Below, piece after piece: positions 25,717 through 35,417 of a DNA stretch of 64,000 nucleotides; the stretch's first letter is position 1; each line of letters begins with the position of its first letter. The notes beneath the pieces are model-generated. The model ran no database searches, had not been told where the DNA came from, and saw only the letters and a program-made list of their open reading frames with translations. The stretch covers positions 96,687-160,686 of the forward strand of contig NZ_AUCG01000001.1 in NCBI RefSeq assembly GCF_000429645.1. The letters are read 5' to 3'. Both the position numbers and the translations under genes were made by a program. The stretch comes from Niveispirillum irakense DSM 11586. Its GTDB lineage: Bacteria; Pseudomonadota; Alphaproteobacteria; Azospirillales; Azospirillaceae.

Positions 25717-26721
25717 TCACCCGCGCGGTGCGCGGACCAGTCCGTCGGCCACCAGGCGCGGATGCACCTTCTCTCCGAACAGGCGCAGGCTCTTCCAGGA
25801 CAGTTCCGGGTCCAGTCCGCCCAGCAGGGCATGGAATGTCACCTGGCTGTCGGGCCCCAGCCCCTTGATCAGGGCGTAGCATTCGTCGGGTGTAACGACC
25901 TTGATGTTGGGCATGGCGCGCAGCGCGTCCAACGAGGTCGCCTCCGCATAGCGGGTCTCGCCCGTACCACGCTCCTTGGCCCATTCGGCATAGGTGTTGG
26001 TGGCATAGGCAATGTGCGGCGCCAGCAGCGGCCAGTCGCGGTCGGGATCGTCGCTGACATAAAGGAAGCTGGGACCCGGCTTCAGCAACTGTTCCGGCGG
26101 CGGGAATCCGGCCTTCTCGCGTTCGGCCTTGTAAATCTCGAACAGGTCGGGATGGCCGGGGAAATACTGGTACCCGGCCTTGGCGGCGCGGATGGCCGAC
26201 TTGTCGGTGGACCCGCCCATATAGACCTTGGGCCCGCCCGGACGCACCGGCTTGGGTGTCACCCGCACCGTGCGGCCATCATACTCAAACGGCTCTCCCG
26301 TCCAGGCCTTGGCCAGCGTCTCCATCGTGTTGTTCATGATGGACAGCCGCTTGGTGATGTCGCGGCCGAACATCTCGAACTCGTGCGGGCGATAGCCCAT
26401 GCCGGCCGTGAACACGATGCGGCCGTTGGAGATATTGTCCAGCACGGCCAGATCTTCGGCCAGCCGCAGCGGATCGTGCAGCGTCACCACCAGGGCCGAC
26501 AGATGAACGAGAATGTCTTTCGTGGCACCGAAGACGGCACCCGCCAGCACCATGGAGGACGGGCAATAGCCATGTTCGGCGCCGTGATGCTCGGCCAGGA
26601 ACACCTGATCGAACCCCTGGCGGTCGGCCCAGGCCGCCTGCTCGATGGCGGCGCGGTAAAGGGCCGGGTGCGGCGCGCCGAACGGCGGGCTGTTCATGTC
26701 GTAACGGAGATTGAGTTCCAC
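25717..26721 (-). CDS. LLM-class flavin/F420-dependent oxidoreductase
   Basis: 334 residues of luciferase-like TIM-barrel fold. Landmarks are FDQVFLAEHHGAEHGY near 40-55, VHLSALVVTLHDPLRLAEDLAVLDNISNGR near 85-115, and GMGYRPHEFEMFG. The family uses FMNH2 or F420H2; the sequence alone does not decide which. An F420 biosynthesis operon 9.5 kb away raises the F420 possibility. The start is GTG at 26721 with AGGGAG upstream. It lies between the CoA-transferase and the NTF2-like gene. Confidence 0.88.
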   Translation of the reverse strand: MELNLRYDMNSPPFGAPHPALYRAAIEQAAWADRQGFDQVFLAEHHGAEHGYCPSSMVLAGAVFGATKDILVHLSALVVTLHDPLRLAEDLAVLDNISNGRIVFTAGMGYRPHEFEMFGRDITKRLSIMNNTMETLAKAWTGEPFEYDGRTVRVTPKPVRPGGPKVYMGGSTDKSAIRAAKAGYQYFPGHPDLFEIYKAEREKAGFPPPEQLLKPGPSFLYVSDDPDRDWPLLAPHIAYATNTYAEWAKERGTGETRYAEATSLDALRAMPNIKVVTPDECYALIKGLGPDSQVTFHALLGGLDPELSWKSLRLFGEKVHPRLVADGLVRAPRG

Positions 26722-26781
26722 CTGGATGTCTCCCTGGTCTTTATGCTTCAGCGTTCAGGCCCGCACGCGGGCATTTGCCGG

Positions 26782-29175
26782 TTAAGCCCGCACGCGGGCA
26801 GTGGCCCGCTGGTTGCCGTCAGCGGTTACGGCGATGCCGCGACCGATCAGATCGTCGATCTCTTCCGCGCTGTATCCGGCTTCGGCCAGGATGGCGCGCG
26901 TATGTTCACCCAGGCGCGGGGCCGGGCCGCGCGCCAGACCGGGCGTGACACTCAGCCGGTTGAACAGGCCCAGCTCACGGATATGGCCATACATGGAATT
27001 ATGATGCTCCAGCACCCGGTTGCTGTTCAGCGCCCAGTCCTGCCACAGCATCTCCTGTACCCAGGAATTCAGCCGCGCCACCTCGCACGGCGCGCCCGCG
27101 GCGCCCAGCCTTGCCACTGCTTCATCCGTCGTCAGGCTGGCGAAGAACGGCGTCAGGATGGCCAGCAGCGCGGCATCGTTGCTGCTGCGGTCGCGCGGGG
27201 TGGTGAAGCGGGGATCGCTCGCCAGTTCCGGTCGACCAATGGCCTGGACCAAGGCCGAGAAGCGCTGGTCATCGCGGCAGGAAATGCACAGCCAGCCCTC
27301 ATCCTTGGTCCGATACAGCCGGTCCAGGGCGTTGAAACCCATCTGCCCCTGATCCAGGCGCATGCCATAGACGGGCCGGCGGTCGGCATCCAGGAAATGC
27401 TCCGACGTGGTCCAGAGGCTGGAATGCAATTGCGGGCATTCCATGTAATCACCCTTGCCCGTGCGGTGGCGATGTTCAACGGCCATCAACACGGCGGCAG
27501 CCCCCAGGAAGCCGTTATTGTAATCCTCATTGCCGAATACCGACCGGGTGGGCGGATTGCCCTCCCCCCCGCCTTCACACAGCAGGCCGGTCCAGCCGCT
27601 GACCAGGGGGGCGAAGCTTTTCAACAGCGATTTCGGGCCTTTGGAGCCATATCCCGGCAGATAGGCATAGATCAGCTTGGGATTGATCTTCGCCATGTCG
27701 GCATAGCCGATGCCCAGCTTGTCGGCCTTGCCGGGCCGCAGATTGTGCATCATCACGTCAGCCCCGGCGATCAGCTTGTGCGCCGCCGCCAGACCCTCCG
27801 CCGTTTTCAGGTTCAGCACGATATCGCGCTTGCCGCGCTGCGCCGCATCGAACACGTCGGGCAGCGGGCGCATCTGGTCGCCTTCCGGCGTCTCCACCTT
27901 GATGACATCAGCGCCTAAGTCCGACATCAGCCGCCCGGCAAAGCCACAGGCGAAGAAGGAGCTGAAATCCAGGATGCGCAGGCCCTCCAGGGCGTGGCGC
28001 AAGGGCTTGCCACCGCTTGCTGCCGGTTGCGCGGGCCGGGCCAGGAATGCCGCCAGCTTGTCATTATCCGCCCCCACCGCCGGGGCCGGCACCGGCATCA
28101 CGCTGGCAATATTGGCAAAGCGCACGGCAGGGGCCGCCTGGTGAATGGTGCCGAAATCCGGGTCGGGCAATTCGATACGCTGGCCCACAAACTCCACCTG
28201 ATCGTCCAGCAACACTTCCGCCGGTTCCAGCACCGGCAGGGCCGCGACATCGGCAGCATGGAACAGGCGCAGCCATTCATCGCGCGGCTTCGCCTTGAAC
28301 GCCTCGAAAATATCGACGCGGGCGGCCTGGTATTCGTCATCTTCCAGCGGTATGGCCATTTCCGGACCCTTGATCGCCTTGATCCGGTCGCCGAAGCCCA
28401 GAATGTCCATGGCCGCCTTGAAGGCACCGGCCCCGCCGGTATGCATCTGCAGGTACAGGCCGTCGCCGCACTGGAACATGGCGGTGACCAGACGCACCTT
28501 GCCGAACCGGTCGATGGCGCCGCTGTCCCCCTTCTTGATGTAGGAGATACCATCCTCCTGCCACCAGTTATTCATGGGCGATTGGGCCAGCATCGCGTCC
28601 AGCAGCGAGGCCTCCACCTTCTGGCCCCTGCCTGTCACCCGTTGCGCACGCAGGGCCGACAGCGAACCGATAACGGCCAGGAAGGCCTGACCGTAATGCA
28701 GCGCCGGATGGCCCAGATAGACGGGACCGGACCGGAAGGAACTGCCCTTGTCCACCATGGTACCCAGCAATGCTGCCGCCAGCCCTTCGCCGTAGGGACG
28801 ACCGGCGAAGGGCGTATCGTCGCCATAGGCGGTCAGGGCGCAGACGACAAGGCCCGGACAATCCTTCGCAAGGCTCTCCTGGTCCAGGCCCAGCGCCGCT
28901 GCCTCCGCCGTTTCCAGCGAATGGATGAACAGGTCGGCGCTGCGCAGCAGGCCCAGCAATTTGGCGCGGTCGCCCGCAACCCGAATGTCCAATTCCACGG
29001 AGCGCTTGCTGCGATCCCAGGATTTGCGGGTTAAATCATGGGCGAAAAAGGCCCCGCCATGGGGCTCCACCTTCAGCACCTCGGCCCCGTGATCGGCCAG
29101 CAACATGCTGGCGATGGCACCTGGCATCACCGTCGATGCGTCCACAACGAAAAGGCTCTCCAACGGGCCGGCCAT
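26782..29175 (-). CDS. Tandem CaiB/BaiF CoA-transferase (two family III domains in one chain)
   Basis: 797 residues made of two complete family III CoA-transferase domains. Domain 1 starts LESLFVVDASTVMPGAIAS and has HGAEVLKVEPHGG; domain 2 starts near residue 400 with LRILDFSSFFACGFAGRLMSDLGADVIKVETP. The linker is Ala/Pro-rich. Domain 2 retains the more canonical active-site surroundings (NEDYNNGFLGAAAVL, KLIYAYLPGYGSKGP). Family III enzymes are normally intertwined homodimers, so the fusion would give a covalent pseudo-heterodimer. GGGGAGAAA precedes the ATG. It probably transfers CoA to a pathway acid. Confidence 0.92.
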   Translation of the reverse strand: MAGPLESLFVVDASTVMPGAIASMLLADHGAEVLKVEPHGGAFFAHDLTRKSWDRSKRSVELDIRVAGDRAKLLGLLRSADLFIHSLETAEAAALGLDQESLAKDCPGLVVCALTAYGDDTPFAGRPYGEGLAAALLGTMVDKGSSFRSGPVYLGHPALHYGQAFLAVIGSLSALRAQRVTGRGQKVEASLLDAMLAQSPMNNWWQEDGISYIKKGDSGAIDRFGKVRLVTAMFQCGDGLYLQMHTGGAGAFKAAMDILGFGDRIKAIKGPEMAIPLEDDEYQAARVDIFEAFKAKPRDEWLRLFHAADVAALPVLEPAEVLLDDQVEFVGQRIELPDPDFGTIHQAAPAVRFANIASVMPVPAPAVGADNDKLAAFLARPAQPAASGGKPLRHALEGLRILDFSSFFACGFAGRLMSDLGADVIKVETPEGDQMRPLPDVFDAAQRGKRDIVLNLKTAEGLAAAHKLIAGADVMMHNLRPGKADKLGIGYADMAKINPKLIYAYLPGYGSKGPKSLLKSFAPLVSGWTGLLCEGGGEGNPPTRSVFGNEDYNNGFLGAAAVLMAVEHRHRTGKGDYMECPQLHSSLWTTSEHFLDADRRPVYGMRLDQGQMGFNALDRLYRTKDEGWLCISCRDDQRFSALVQAIGRPELASDPRFTTPRDRSSNDAALLAILTPFFASLTTDEAVARLGAAGAPCEVARLNSWVQEMLWQDWALNSNRVLEHHNSMYGHIRELGLFNRLSVTPGLARGPAPRLGEHTRAILAEAGYSAEEIDDLIGRGIAVTADGNQRATARVRA

Positions 29176-29244
29176 GTCGCTTTCTCCCCAAGAATTTCAA
29201 AGGGAAACCCGTTGATCCGGTTTCCATCGTTCTTTGCCTAACTT

Positions 29245-29260
29245 TTGCACAGTAGTGCAA
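29245..29260. promoter_or_regulatory. Perfect type II palindrome upstream of the tandem CoA-transferase
   Basis: TTGCAC-AGTA-GTGCAA, a perfect 6+4+6 inverted repeat in the 100-base gap between the acyl-CoA ligase stop and the CoA-transferase start. It matches the sites at 15392 and 13499, including the TA before the right arm. Confidence 0.7.
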
Positions 29261-29275
29261 TATTGGCAAACCCTT

Positions 29276-30820
29276 TCAACCCCCGATCATGCGGTCGGTG
29301 GGCCAATAGCGGCGCTTCAGTTCCCGTTTGTTGATCTTGCCCATCACGTTGCGGCCGATATCATCCACGAACTCGTAACTGCGCGGGCATTTGTAGCCGG
29401 CAAGATGCTGGCGGCAGAAAAGGTTCAGCGCATCGGCGCCAGGCGGGTTGGCGGGATCGGCGGCGATGACCAGGGCCTTCACCTCCTCCCCCATCTCCTT
29501 GTTAGGGGCGCCGATGACGGCCACATCGGCCACGCCGGGGTGCTGTAACAGCACCTGCTCCGTCTCCGCCGGATAGATGTTGACGCCGCCGCTGACGATC
29601 ATGTCGGACACGCGGTCGGTGATGAAGACGAACCCTTCCTCATCGATATAACCGACCTCGCCCAGGGTGAAGACGCCCGGCGCGATATGGGCCTGGGCGG
29701 TCTTTTCCGGATCATTGTGATAGATGATGCCGCGCCCCGTCGTATCGCGGAAATAAAGCTGGCCGACCTGATTGGGCCCCAGTTCCCGCATATCCTTGCC
29801 GATGATCACCACCTGAAAGGGCGGGACCGCAGGGCCGACAGAGCCGGGCTTGCGCATCCAGTCTACGGAATTGATCATGTTGGTAGTACCGGCCTCGGTG
29901 CCACCATAGGCTTCCACCAGCACCGGCCCGAACCAGTCGATCATGCGTTGCTTCACATCGCGCGGACAGGCGGCCCCGGTATGGGCCAGCCGCTTGACCG
30001 ACGACACATCGTATCGGGCCTTCACCTCGTCCGGCAGCGCCAACAGGCGGGAAAAATGGGTGGGCACCATCACTGAATTGGCGATGGCATGGGTCTGGAT
30101 GGTACGCAGCACGGTTTCCGGGTCAAACCCTTCCATGGTCACCAGCCCCATGCCGCCCAACATGGACCGGACCATGGTCAGCGGACCGGTATGGTACAGC
30201 GGACCGGCGACGACACCGGGGCCAGCCGGCAGCAGGGACGCCCGCTGGCGCAGGATAGCGACCAGATCGGCGATGCTGGCGGCAGGCGGGAAATAGGCGG
30301 GCGGCGTCTCCGTCGCCTTGGGCCGGCCGGTGGTGCCCGACGTGTAATGCAGGTGTGGCACGGGCCGCAGGTCGGTCGGCGGCTCGGCCTGCGATGCAGC
30401 GTCCAGCCAGTCCTCCCAAAGGGTCAAGCCCGGCAGGGAGGGGCAGCGCCAGCCGATGACGGTACCGATGCCCGCCTTGGATGCTGCTTCCAACCCGGCC
30501 TTGGCATTTTCCGGCCCTACGAACAGCACGGAGGCACCGCTGTCGGTCAGGATATAGACCAGTTCATCCACGGTCAGATGGAAGTTCGCGGGCACGGCTG
30601 AAACGCCGGCCAGCACCGTGCCGGCATAGGCCAGCACGGCATCGGCACTGTTGGCGGCATAGATGGCGGCGCGACGTTCACGCGGATAATCCAGGGACAG
30701 CAGCGCATTGGTCACCCGGTTCAGCGCCCGGTCCAGCGCCGTCCAGTCATACCGCACCCGTTCATCGGCCAGCGCCAGCCCGTCCAGGGGCAGCGCATCG
30801 GCAGGTTTAACCAGGGACAT
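29276..30820 (-). CDS. AMP-dependent acyl-CoA synthetase/ligase
   Basis: 514 residues of the ANL superfamily. The P-loop YTSGTTGRPK is near 170-180. Other core motifs are YGGTEAGTTN, GEVGYIDEEGFVFITDR and the hinge region DMIVSGGVNIYPAE. The C-terminal catalytic Lys is likely in GKINKREL. The reaction is acid + ATP + CoA to acyl-CoA + AMP + PPi. The ATG at 30820 follows GAGGAG. The MFS transporter is just upstream (11-base gap), so transport and activation of an acid are coupled in one operon. Confidence 0.93.
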   Translation of the reverse strand: MSLVKPADALPLDGLALADERVRYDWTALDRALNRVTNALLSLDYPRERRAAIYAANSADAVLAYAGTVLAGVSAVPANFHLTVDELVYILTDSGASVLFVGPENAKAGLEAASKAGIGTVIGWRCPSLPGLTLWEDWLDAASQAEPPTDLRPVPHLHYTSGTTGRPKATETPPAYFPPAASIADLVAILRQRASLLPAGPGVVAGPLYHTGPLTMVRSMLGGMGLVTMEGFDPETVLRTIQTHAIANSVMVPTHFSRLLALPDEVKARYDVSSVKRLAHTGAACPRDVKQRMIDWFGPVLVEAYGGTEAGTTNMINSVDWMRKPGSVGPAVPPFQVVIIGKDMRELGPNQVGQLYFRDTTGRGIIYHNDPEKTAQAHIAPGVFTLGEVGYIDEEGFVFITDRVSDMIVSGGVNIYPAETEQVLLQHPGVADVAVIGAPNKEMGEEVKALVIAADPANPPGADALNLFCRQHLAGYKCPRSYEFVDDIGRNVMGKINKRELKRRYWPTDRMIGG

Positions 30821-30831
30821 TGGTCCTCTCC

Positions 30832-32217
30832 TCAAGGGGTCTGTGCGTTGGCGCCGGCCGCTGCACTCTCCGCCCGCAGCACAGCGGGGGCGAGGTAGCG
30901 CAGGGCAGCGCGCATGGCGATGAAGGCCACGACGAAACAGGATACGACGACGATCATCATCGAAGAGCCGATACGCGCCTCGTCCTGGAACACGAAATCG
31001 GTGATGGCTCCCACCATGGCAGGTCCGGCACCCAGGCCCAGGATGGTGAAGCAGAACAGGAAGCCGGCGATCAGGCGGCCGCGCACCATATTGGGCGCCA
31101 GCAGCGCCACGATGGAGGAGACATAGATCATGAAGGGCACGGTGGCGAACTGCACGATGCAGTACAGCACCAGGAACAGCCAGGCATTGCCGGTCAGGAA
31201 CATGAAAAGGGCGGCAGGACCGGTGATCAGCAGCAGCCAGCTATAGAAGCGCAGATGCGCATCCTTCATGCCGCGCCCAAACAGATAATCGACGACCCGG
31301 CCGTTCACCACCAGCGACACCGCGGCGATGATGTTCATCAGGCTCAGCGCCGGGCCATATTGCAGCGGCGTCCAGCCGAAGGCGCGACCGATATATGTTG
31401 GAATCCAGGAGGTCAGCGTATAGCCGACGATGGCCAGCCCGGAAAAACTGACCAGCATCAGGGAAACCAACTGCCAGTTCGCCCGAACGAAGGCGGTCAG
31501 CGGACCGCCACCCTGGGCCCGGGCCTTGGCCGCCATGGCGGTCACGCCCGCCGCCTCCCGGCGCGGCGGCTCGCGGAAAGTGAAGACGGCCAGCGCCAGC
31601 AGGAAGCCCGGCAGGCCCACCATGATCATGACCAGATGCCAGGCCGCCGCCTCGCCCAGAAAGGGCCAGTCAGTGCCGTCCAGCGTGACGGCATAGGCGA
31701 TGGCCAGCCCACCCAGGCCGAAAGCGGCCGCCGACCCGACCTTGCCCGCCATCTGGAAGACGGACGTGGCCAGCGTCAGCTTGTTGCGCGGAAACTCATC
31801 GGCCAGCAGGGAATAGGCAGCGGGCAGTAAAGCCGCCTCCCCGATACCCACCGCGATACGGGCCAGCAGCAAGGCCTCGAACGAGCGGGCAAAACCGGTG
31901 GCCACCGTGGCCGCCGCCCACAGGGTGACGCCAAAAAACACCACCCAGCGTCGCGCATAGCGGTCTACGGCCCAGCCCAGCGGGATACCGAACACGGCAT
32001 AGAACACGGCGAAGGCCGGACCCAGCAGCAAGCTGATCTGGAAATCAGACAGCAACAGGTCCGCCTTGATAGGCCCGACCAGCATCGACAGGATCAGCCG
32101 GTCCAGCCAGGAGAAGACATAGAGGCCGAACAGCACGGCCACCATCCACCAACTGTTGAAGCCGACGTCCCGCGCATCCGCGGCCTTCACGGGCGTGCCC
32201 GTCACATCCTGCGCCAT
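30832..32217 (-). CDS. MFS transporter (spinster-like), paralogue of the 20117 gene
   Basis: 461 residues and 12 predicted helices. VLFGLYVFSWLDRLILSMLVGPIKADLLLSDFQISLLLG near the start and GWAVDRYARRWVVFFGV match the first helices and motif A of the same subgroup as the transporter at 20117. It is translated just ahead of the acyl-CoA ligase, which suggests an importer of the acid. GGGAGGAAA lies upstream of the ATG. A half-site GGTAGTGCAA of the type II motif is found about 20 bases upstream (32234-32243). Confidence 0.9.
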   Translation of the reverse strand: MAQDVTGTPVKAADARDVGFNSWWMVAVLFGLYVFSWLDRLILSMLVGPIKADLLLSDFQISLLLGPAFAVFYAVFGIPLGWAVDRYARRWVVFFGVTLWAAATVATGFARSFEALLLARIAVGIGEAALLPAAYSLLADEFPRNKLTLATSVFQMAGKVGSAAAFGLGGLAIAYAVTLDGTDWPFLGEAAAWHLVMIMVGLPGFLLALAVFTFREPPRREAAGVTAMAAKARAQGGGPLTAFVRANWQLVSLMLVSFSGLAIVGYTLTSWIPTYIGRAFGWTPLQYGPALSLMNIIAAVSLVVNGRVVDYLFGRGMKDAHLRFYSWLLLITGPAALFMFLTGNAWLFLVLYCIVQFATVPFMIYVSSIVALLAPNMVRGRLIAGFLFCFTILGLGAGPAMVGAITDFVFQDEARIGSSMMIVVVSCFVVAFIAMRAALRYLAPAVLRAESAAAGANAQTP

Positions 32218-32291
32218 ATCCGGTTTCCTCCCATTGCACTACCTGCTATCACCGGCCTGTTCTTATTGTTGCCGGTCCAAGCGCCGCCTGC

Positions 32292-33518
32292 TCACCGTAG
32301 CGGTTTACTGTTGTATTCTGCGATCTTGAGTTTGCCGAGTTGGGCCATATGCACCTCGTCCGGACCGTCGGTCAGGCGGACATAGCGGTTGGTCAGGAAA
32401 AGCTGGGCCACGGGCGTATCACCGCTGACCCCCATGCCGCCATGGGCCTGGATGGCGCGGTCGCCCACCGTCTGCGCCATCTGCGGCGCCACGATCTTGA
32501 TGGCGGCGATCAAATCCTTGGCCACCTTGTTGCCATAGCGATCCATGGCATCGGCCGCCTTCAAGGTCAGCAGCCGGGCCATCTCGATCTCACAGAACGA
32601 CTTGGCGACGTCCTGGCGGATGCTGCCCTGTTCGGAAAGCTTGCGGCCATAGGCGACGCGGTTATCCACCCGGTGCGCCATATGTTCCAGCATACGCTGC
32701 GCCTGCCCGATGGAGCGCATGCAATGATGGATGCGACCGGGGCCCAGGCGCCCTTGAGCGATCTCGAACCCCCGCCCTTCCCCCAGCACCAGATTTTCCT
32801 TGGGCACCCGCACGTCGGTGAAGCGCAGTTCGGCATGGCCGCCCGGCGAATGGTAGGTGCCGAACACGGACAATGGCCGCACAATCTCCACCCCCGGCGT
32901 ATCGCGCGGCACCAGGATCATCGAATGGCGCTGATGTTTCGGCCCGTCCGACAGGGTTCGGCCCAACACGATCAGCAGTTTGCAATCGGGATGCATCACG
33001 CCGGAAATCCACCATTTCCGGCCATTGATCACGTAGTCATCACCATCAGGCAGGATGGTGGTGGCGATGTTGGTAGCGTCGGACGAAGCGACATCCGGCT
33101 CCGTCATCACATAGGCCGACCGGATGGCACCATCCAGCAAGGGCCTCAGCCAGCGTTCCTGCTGCGCGGGCGTGCCATACTTGGCCAGCACTTCCATGTT
33201 GCCGGTATCAGGCGCATTGCAGTTGAAGAATTCCGAACTGGCCGACACCCGGCCCATGATCTCCGCCAGCGGCGCATATTCCAGGTTGGTCAGGCCGGGG
33301 CTCCAGGCGCCATATTCATGCGGCAGGAACAGGTTCCACAGGCCGGCCTCACGCGCCTTCTGCTTTATCGCATCGGCCCCCGGCCAGGGCTGCCACAGCG
33401 TGGCCGGGTCCTGCAGCCATTTCTCCCGCTCCTTCTCGATCGGGTAGATATGCTGGTCCATGAAGGATTCCAGCCGGGCGATCAGGTCCTTGACCTTGTC
33501 GGAATGCTCGAAATTCAT
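32292..33518 (-). CDS. Acyl-CoA dehydrogenase, ACAD10/11-like
   Basis: 408 residues. [14 protein letters not shown] is the FAD/substrate signature with the DVASSDATN variant typical of ACAD10/11 and LvaC-like proteins, followed by [24 protein letters not shown]-terminal [18 protein letters not shown] and [17 protein letters not shown] are also typical of that branch. It shares the minus-strand unit with an SDR and an APH-type kinase, which mirrors the kinase-plus-ACAD arrangement for 4-hydroxyacyl-CoA (known in human ACAD10/11 and Pseudomonas lva). AGGAGA precedes the ATG. Confidence 0.92.
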   Translation of the reverse strand: MNFEHSDKVKDLIARLESFMDQHIYPIEKEREKWLQDPATLWQPWPGADAIKQKAREAGLWNLFLPHEYGAWSPGLTNLEYAPLAEIMGRVSASSEFFNCNAPDTGNMEVLAKYGTPAQQERWLRPLLDGAIRSAYVMTEPDVASSDATNIATTILPDGDDYVINGRKWWISGVMHPDCKLLIVLGRTLSDGPKHQRHSMILVPRDTPGVEIVRPLSVFGTYHSPGGHAELRFTDVRVPKENLVLGEGRGFEIAQGRLGPGRIHHCMRSIGQAQRMLEHMAHRVDNRVAYGRKLSEQGSIRQDVAKSFCEIEMARLLTLKAADAMDRYGNKVAKDLIAAIKIVAPQMAQTVGDRAIQAHGGMGVSGDTPVAQLFLTNRYVRLTDGPDEVHMAQLGKLKIAEYNSKPLR

Positions 33519-33546
33519 CTGTTTTCTCCTGCGCGGCGGCCGCTCC

Positions 33547-34281
33547 TCAGAGCGTCAGGCCGCCATCGACGATCAGGGTCTGGCCGGTGACGTAGGATGC
33601 CATGGGCGATGCCAGGAACAGGGCCACGCCGGCCATGTCCTCCGGCAGGCCGAACCGGCCCAGCGGGATCTTGGAAAGGGCGCGCTCGCGTCGCTGCGGA
33701 TGCTCCGTTGTCACCTTGGTCAGCTTGGTGTCGACAAGGCCGGGGGCGAAGCCGTTGACGCGGATACCCTGCGGCGCCCAGGCCTGTCCCAGCGTCTTGA
33801 CCAGGCTGACGGCGCCGGCCTTGGACGCGGCATAGGCCGGGTTGCCCATGACGGCGGTGAAACCGGCCACGGAACTGACCACGATGACATTTCCCTTCGC
33901 CGCCGCCAGGGCGGCTTCGAACCGCTGGGCACAGTGCAGAACGCTGTCGACATTGATGGCCATCACCTTGTCCCAGCCCTCTCGGCTGAATTCCTGGCGG
34001 CGGTACAGAACCGTGCCCTGCGACAGGACCAGCACGTCCAGTTGTGCGAACGGGTCGGGCGCGGCGGCAATGGCGTCGGGATCGCCGACATCGACCTGGG
34101 TGTAACCCAGCCCTGTCAGGTCCGACCCCTCCACCCCGTCATAATCCGATGCTGCCGCACGCGTGCCCCAGACATGCACCAGAGCGCCGCGGGCGCGGAA
34201 GGCCTGGGCGATGCCGTTGCCGATGCCGCTGGACCCACCGACGACCAGCACATTCCTGCCCGTGAAATCCGTATCGTTCAT
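33547..34281 (-). CDS. Short-chain dehydrogenase/reductase
   Basis: 244 residues of classical SDR type. The cofactor loop is [11 protein letters not shown], the structural motif is LSQG, the active site is VSSVAGF with YAASK (Tyr-x3-Lys), and the C-terminus ends [14 protein letters not shown]. The acidic or basic residue after strand 2 suggests neither cofactor clearly. It lies between the ACAD and the kinase, so it probably oxidises or reduces a hydroxy/keto intermediate in the same short pathway. Confidence 0.92.
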   Translation of the reverse strand: MNDTDFTGRNVLVVGGSSGIGNGIAQAFRARGALVHVWGTRAAASDYDGVEGSDLTGLGYTQVDVGDPDAIAAAPDPFAQLDVLVLSQGTVLYRRQEFSREGWDKVMAINVDSVLHCAQRFEAALAAAKGNVIVVSSVAGFTAVMGNPAYAASKAGAVSLVKTLGQAWAPQGIRVNGFAPGLVDTKLTKVTTEHPQRRERALSKIPLGRFGLPEDMAGVALFLASPMASYVTGQTLIVDGGLTL

Positions 34282-34317
34282 GTTCCACCCCTTTGGGCCG
34301 CACCTCTTGCGGGCGCG

Positions 34318-35340
34318 TCAGCCGATCCAATTCAAGGCGCGCTGGAACAGGCGCACGGCCCGTCCATGCAGCTTCTCGCCCGTTTCAATGGGTGCTTTCC
34401 CGGCGCAGGCGCGGGCGTAGCTGCCTTCCAGCAGGATGCCCAGCTTGTAGCAGGCCAGGACCCGGTACCAGCCGATGGCGGACAGGTCCCGGTCGCTGTG
34501 CGCCGCGTAATGGGCCACCAGTTCATCACCCGTAGGAAAACCGATCCAGGGCTGCACCGACACCGTGCCCGCCTCCCCCGGTTCCGGCCATGTCGCCAGC
34601 AGCCAGCCCAGATCGATCAGCGGATCGCCGATCGTGGCCAGTTCCCAGTCGATGATCGCCGCCAGTTCCGGCCCATCGGACCGGACCATGACATTGCCCA
34701 GATGATAATCGCCATGCAGGATGCCGGGCCGTGCGTCGCCGGGCCGGTTACCTTCCAGCCAGGCCGCCACTGCCGCCACGCCCGGCAGGCCGCCCGGCCC
34801 CGGCCACCTATGGAAAGCCTTGTAGCCATCCAGTTGCGTCCCCCAGCGCGACACTTGGCGTTCCAGGAACTTCTCCGGCTTCCCGAAGCCGTCCAGGCCC
34901 AGGGCCGTCGGGTCCAGCATGCCCAGGGCGGCGATCCCTTCCACCAGGGCCAGCCCCATCCGGTGCTGAACCCCGGCATTCTCCGCATGAAGCGCCGGTA
35001 GGCCCGCCGCCGGGTTGAAGCCGTCCACCGGCTCCATCAGATAGAAGACGGCACCCAGGACACTTTCATCATCGCAGGCCGCGATTAGGCCGGGATGCGG
35101 CACGCCCGTTCCCGCCAACGCAGCCAGTACCCGTGCTTCCCGCCGCATCGTCTCGTTCGAATTCACCCGCACATGCATTGGTGGGCGGCGCAGCACAAAG
35201 GCGCGTCCATCCAGGGTGAAGCGCAATAGGATGTTCTGGGTCCCCCCGGTCAGAGGTACGCAATCCTTGACGGGACCGCGCCCAAGCCCTTGGCGCCCCA
35301 TCCATTCCGCGAGTGCGAAAAGGTCTTGTACGGCCTCCAC
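34318..35340 (-). CDS. APH-fold phosphotransferase (ACAD10/11 N-domain / LvaA-like)
   Basis: 340 residues. The kinase motifs are LTGGTQNILLRFTL near the start, the catalytic loop HGDYHLGNVM and the metal-binding DWELATIGDP. In ACAD10/11 and LvaA this family phosphorylates the hydroxyl of 4-hydroxyacyl-CoA. GTG start at 35340 with GGGAGGAG 7 bases upstream. It is transcribed first in the unit with the SDR and ACAD. Bacterial APH-like proteins can also be antibiotic kinases, but the neighbours favour the CoA-ester role. Confidence 0.9.
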   Translation of the reverse strand: MEAVQDLFALAEWMGRQGLGRGPVKDCVPLTGGTQNILLRFTLDGRAFVLRRPPMHVRVNSNETMRREARVLAALAGTGVPHPGLIAACDDESVLGAVFYLMEPVDGFNPAAGLPALHAENAGVQHRMGLALVEGIAALGMLDPTALGLDGFGKPEKFLERQVSRWGTQLDGYKAFHRWPGPGGLPGVAAVAAWLEGNRPGDARPGILHGDYHLGNVMVRSDGPELAAIIDWELATIGDPLIDLGWLLATWPEPGEAGTVSVQPWIGFPTGDELVAHYAAHSDRDLSAIGWYRVLACYKLGILLEGSYARACAGKAPIETGEKLHGRAVRLFQRALNWIG

Positions 35341-35372
35341 TTCGCGGCTCCTCCCGTGATTAATTCAATTGG

Positions 35373-35401
35373 ATAATGCGATTGACGTAGATTTTTGGCA
35401 A
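35373..35401 (-). promoter_or_regulatory. Candidate promoter of the kinase/SDR/ACAD operon
   Basis: Minus strand: -35 TTGCCA (35396-35401), 17-base spacer, -10 CATTAT (35373-35378). It overlaps the divergent TetR promoter, so only one polymerase could occupy the region at a time. Confidence 0.45.
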
Positions 35402-35410
35402 TGGTATTTT
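35382..35410 (+). promoter_or_regulatory. Candidate promoter of TetR gene giving a leaderless message
   Basis: TTGACG (35382-35387), a 17-base spacer, and TATTTT (35405-35410). The ATG at 35418 is only 8 bases beyond the -10, so transcription would start at or beside the start codon. No Shine-Dalgarno is visible, which agrees. Confidence 0.5.
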
Positions 35411-35417
35411 TGCACTC

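Noticed and set aside
35365..35385. TCAAT/ATTGA inverted repeat in the TetR-kinase gap
   Set aside because: Only 5-bp arms with an 11-base spacer in AT-rich DNA; too weak to call an operator.
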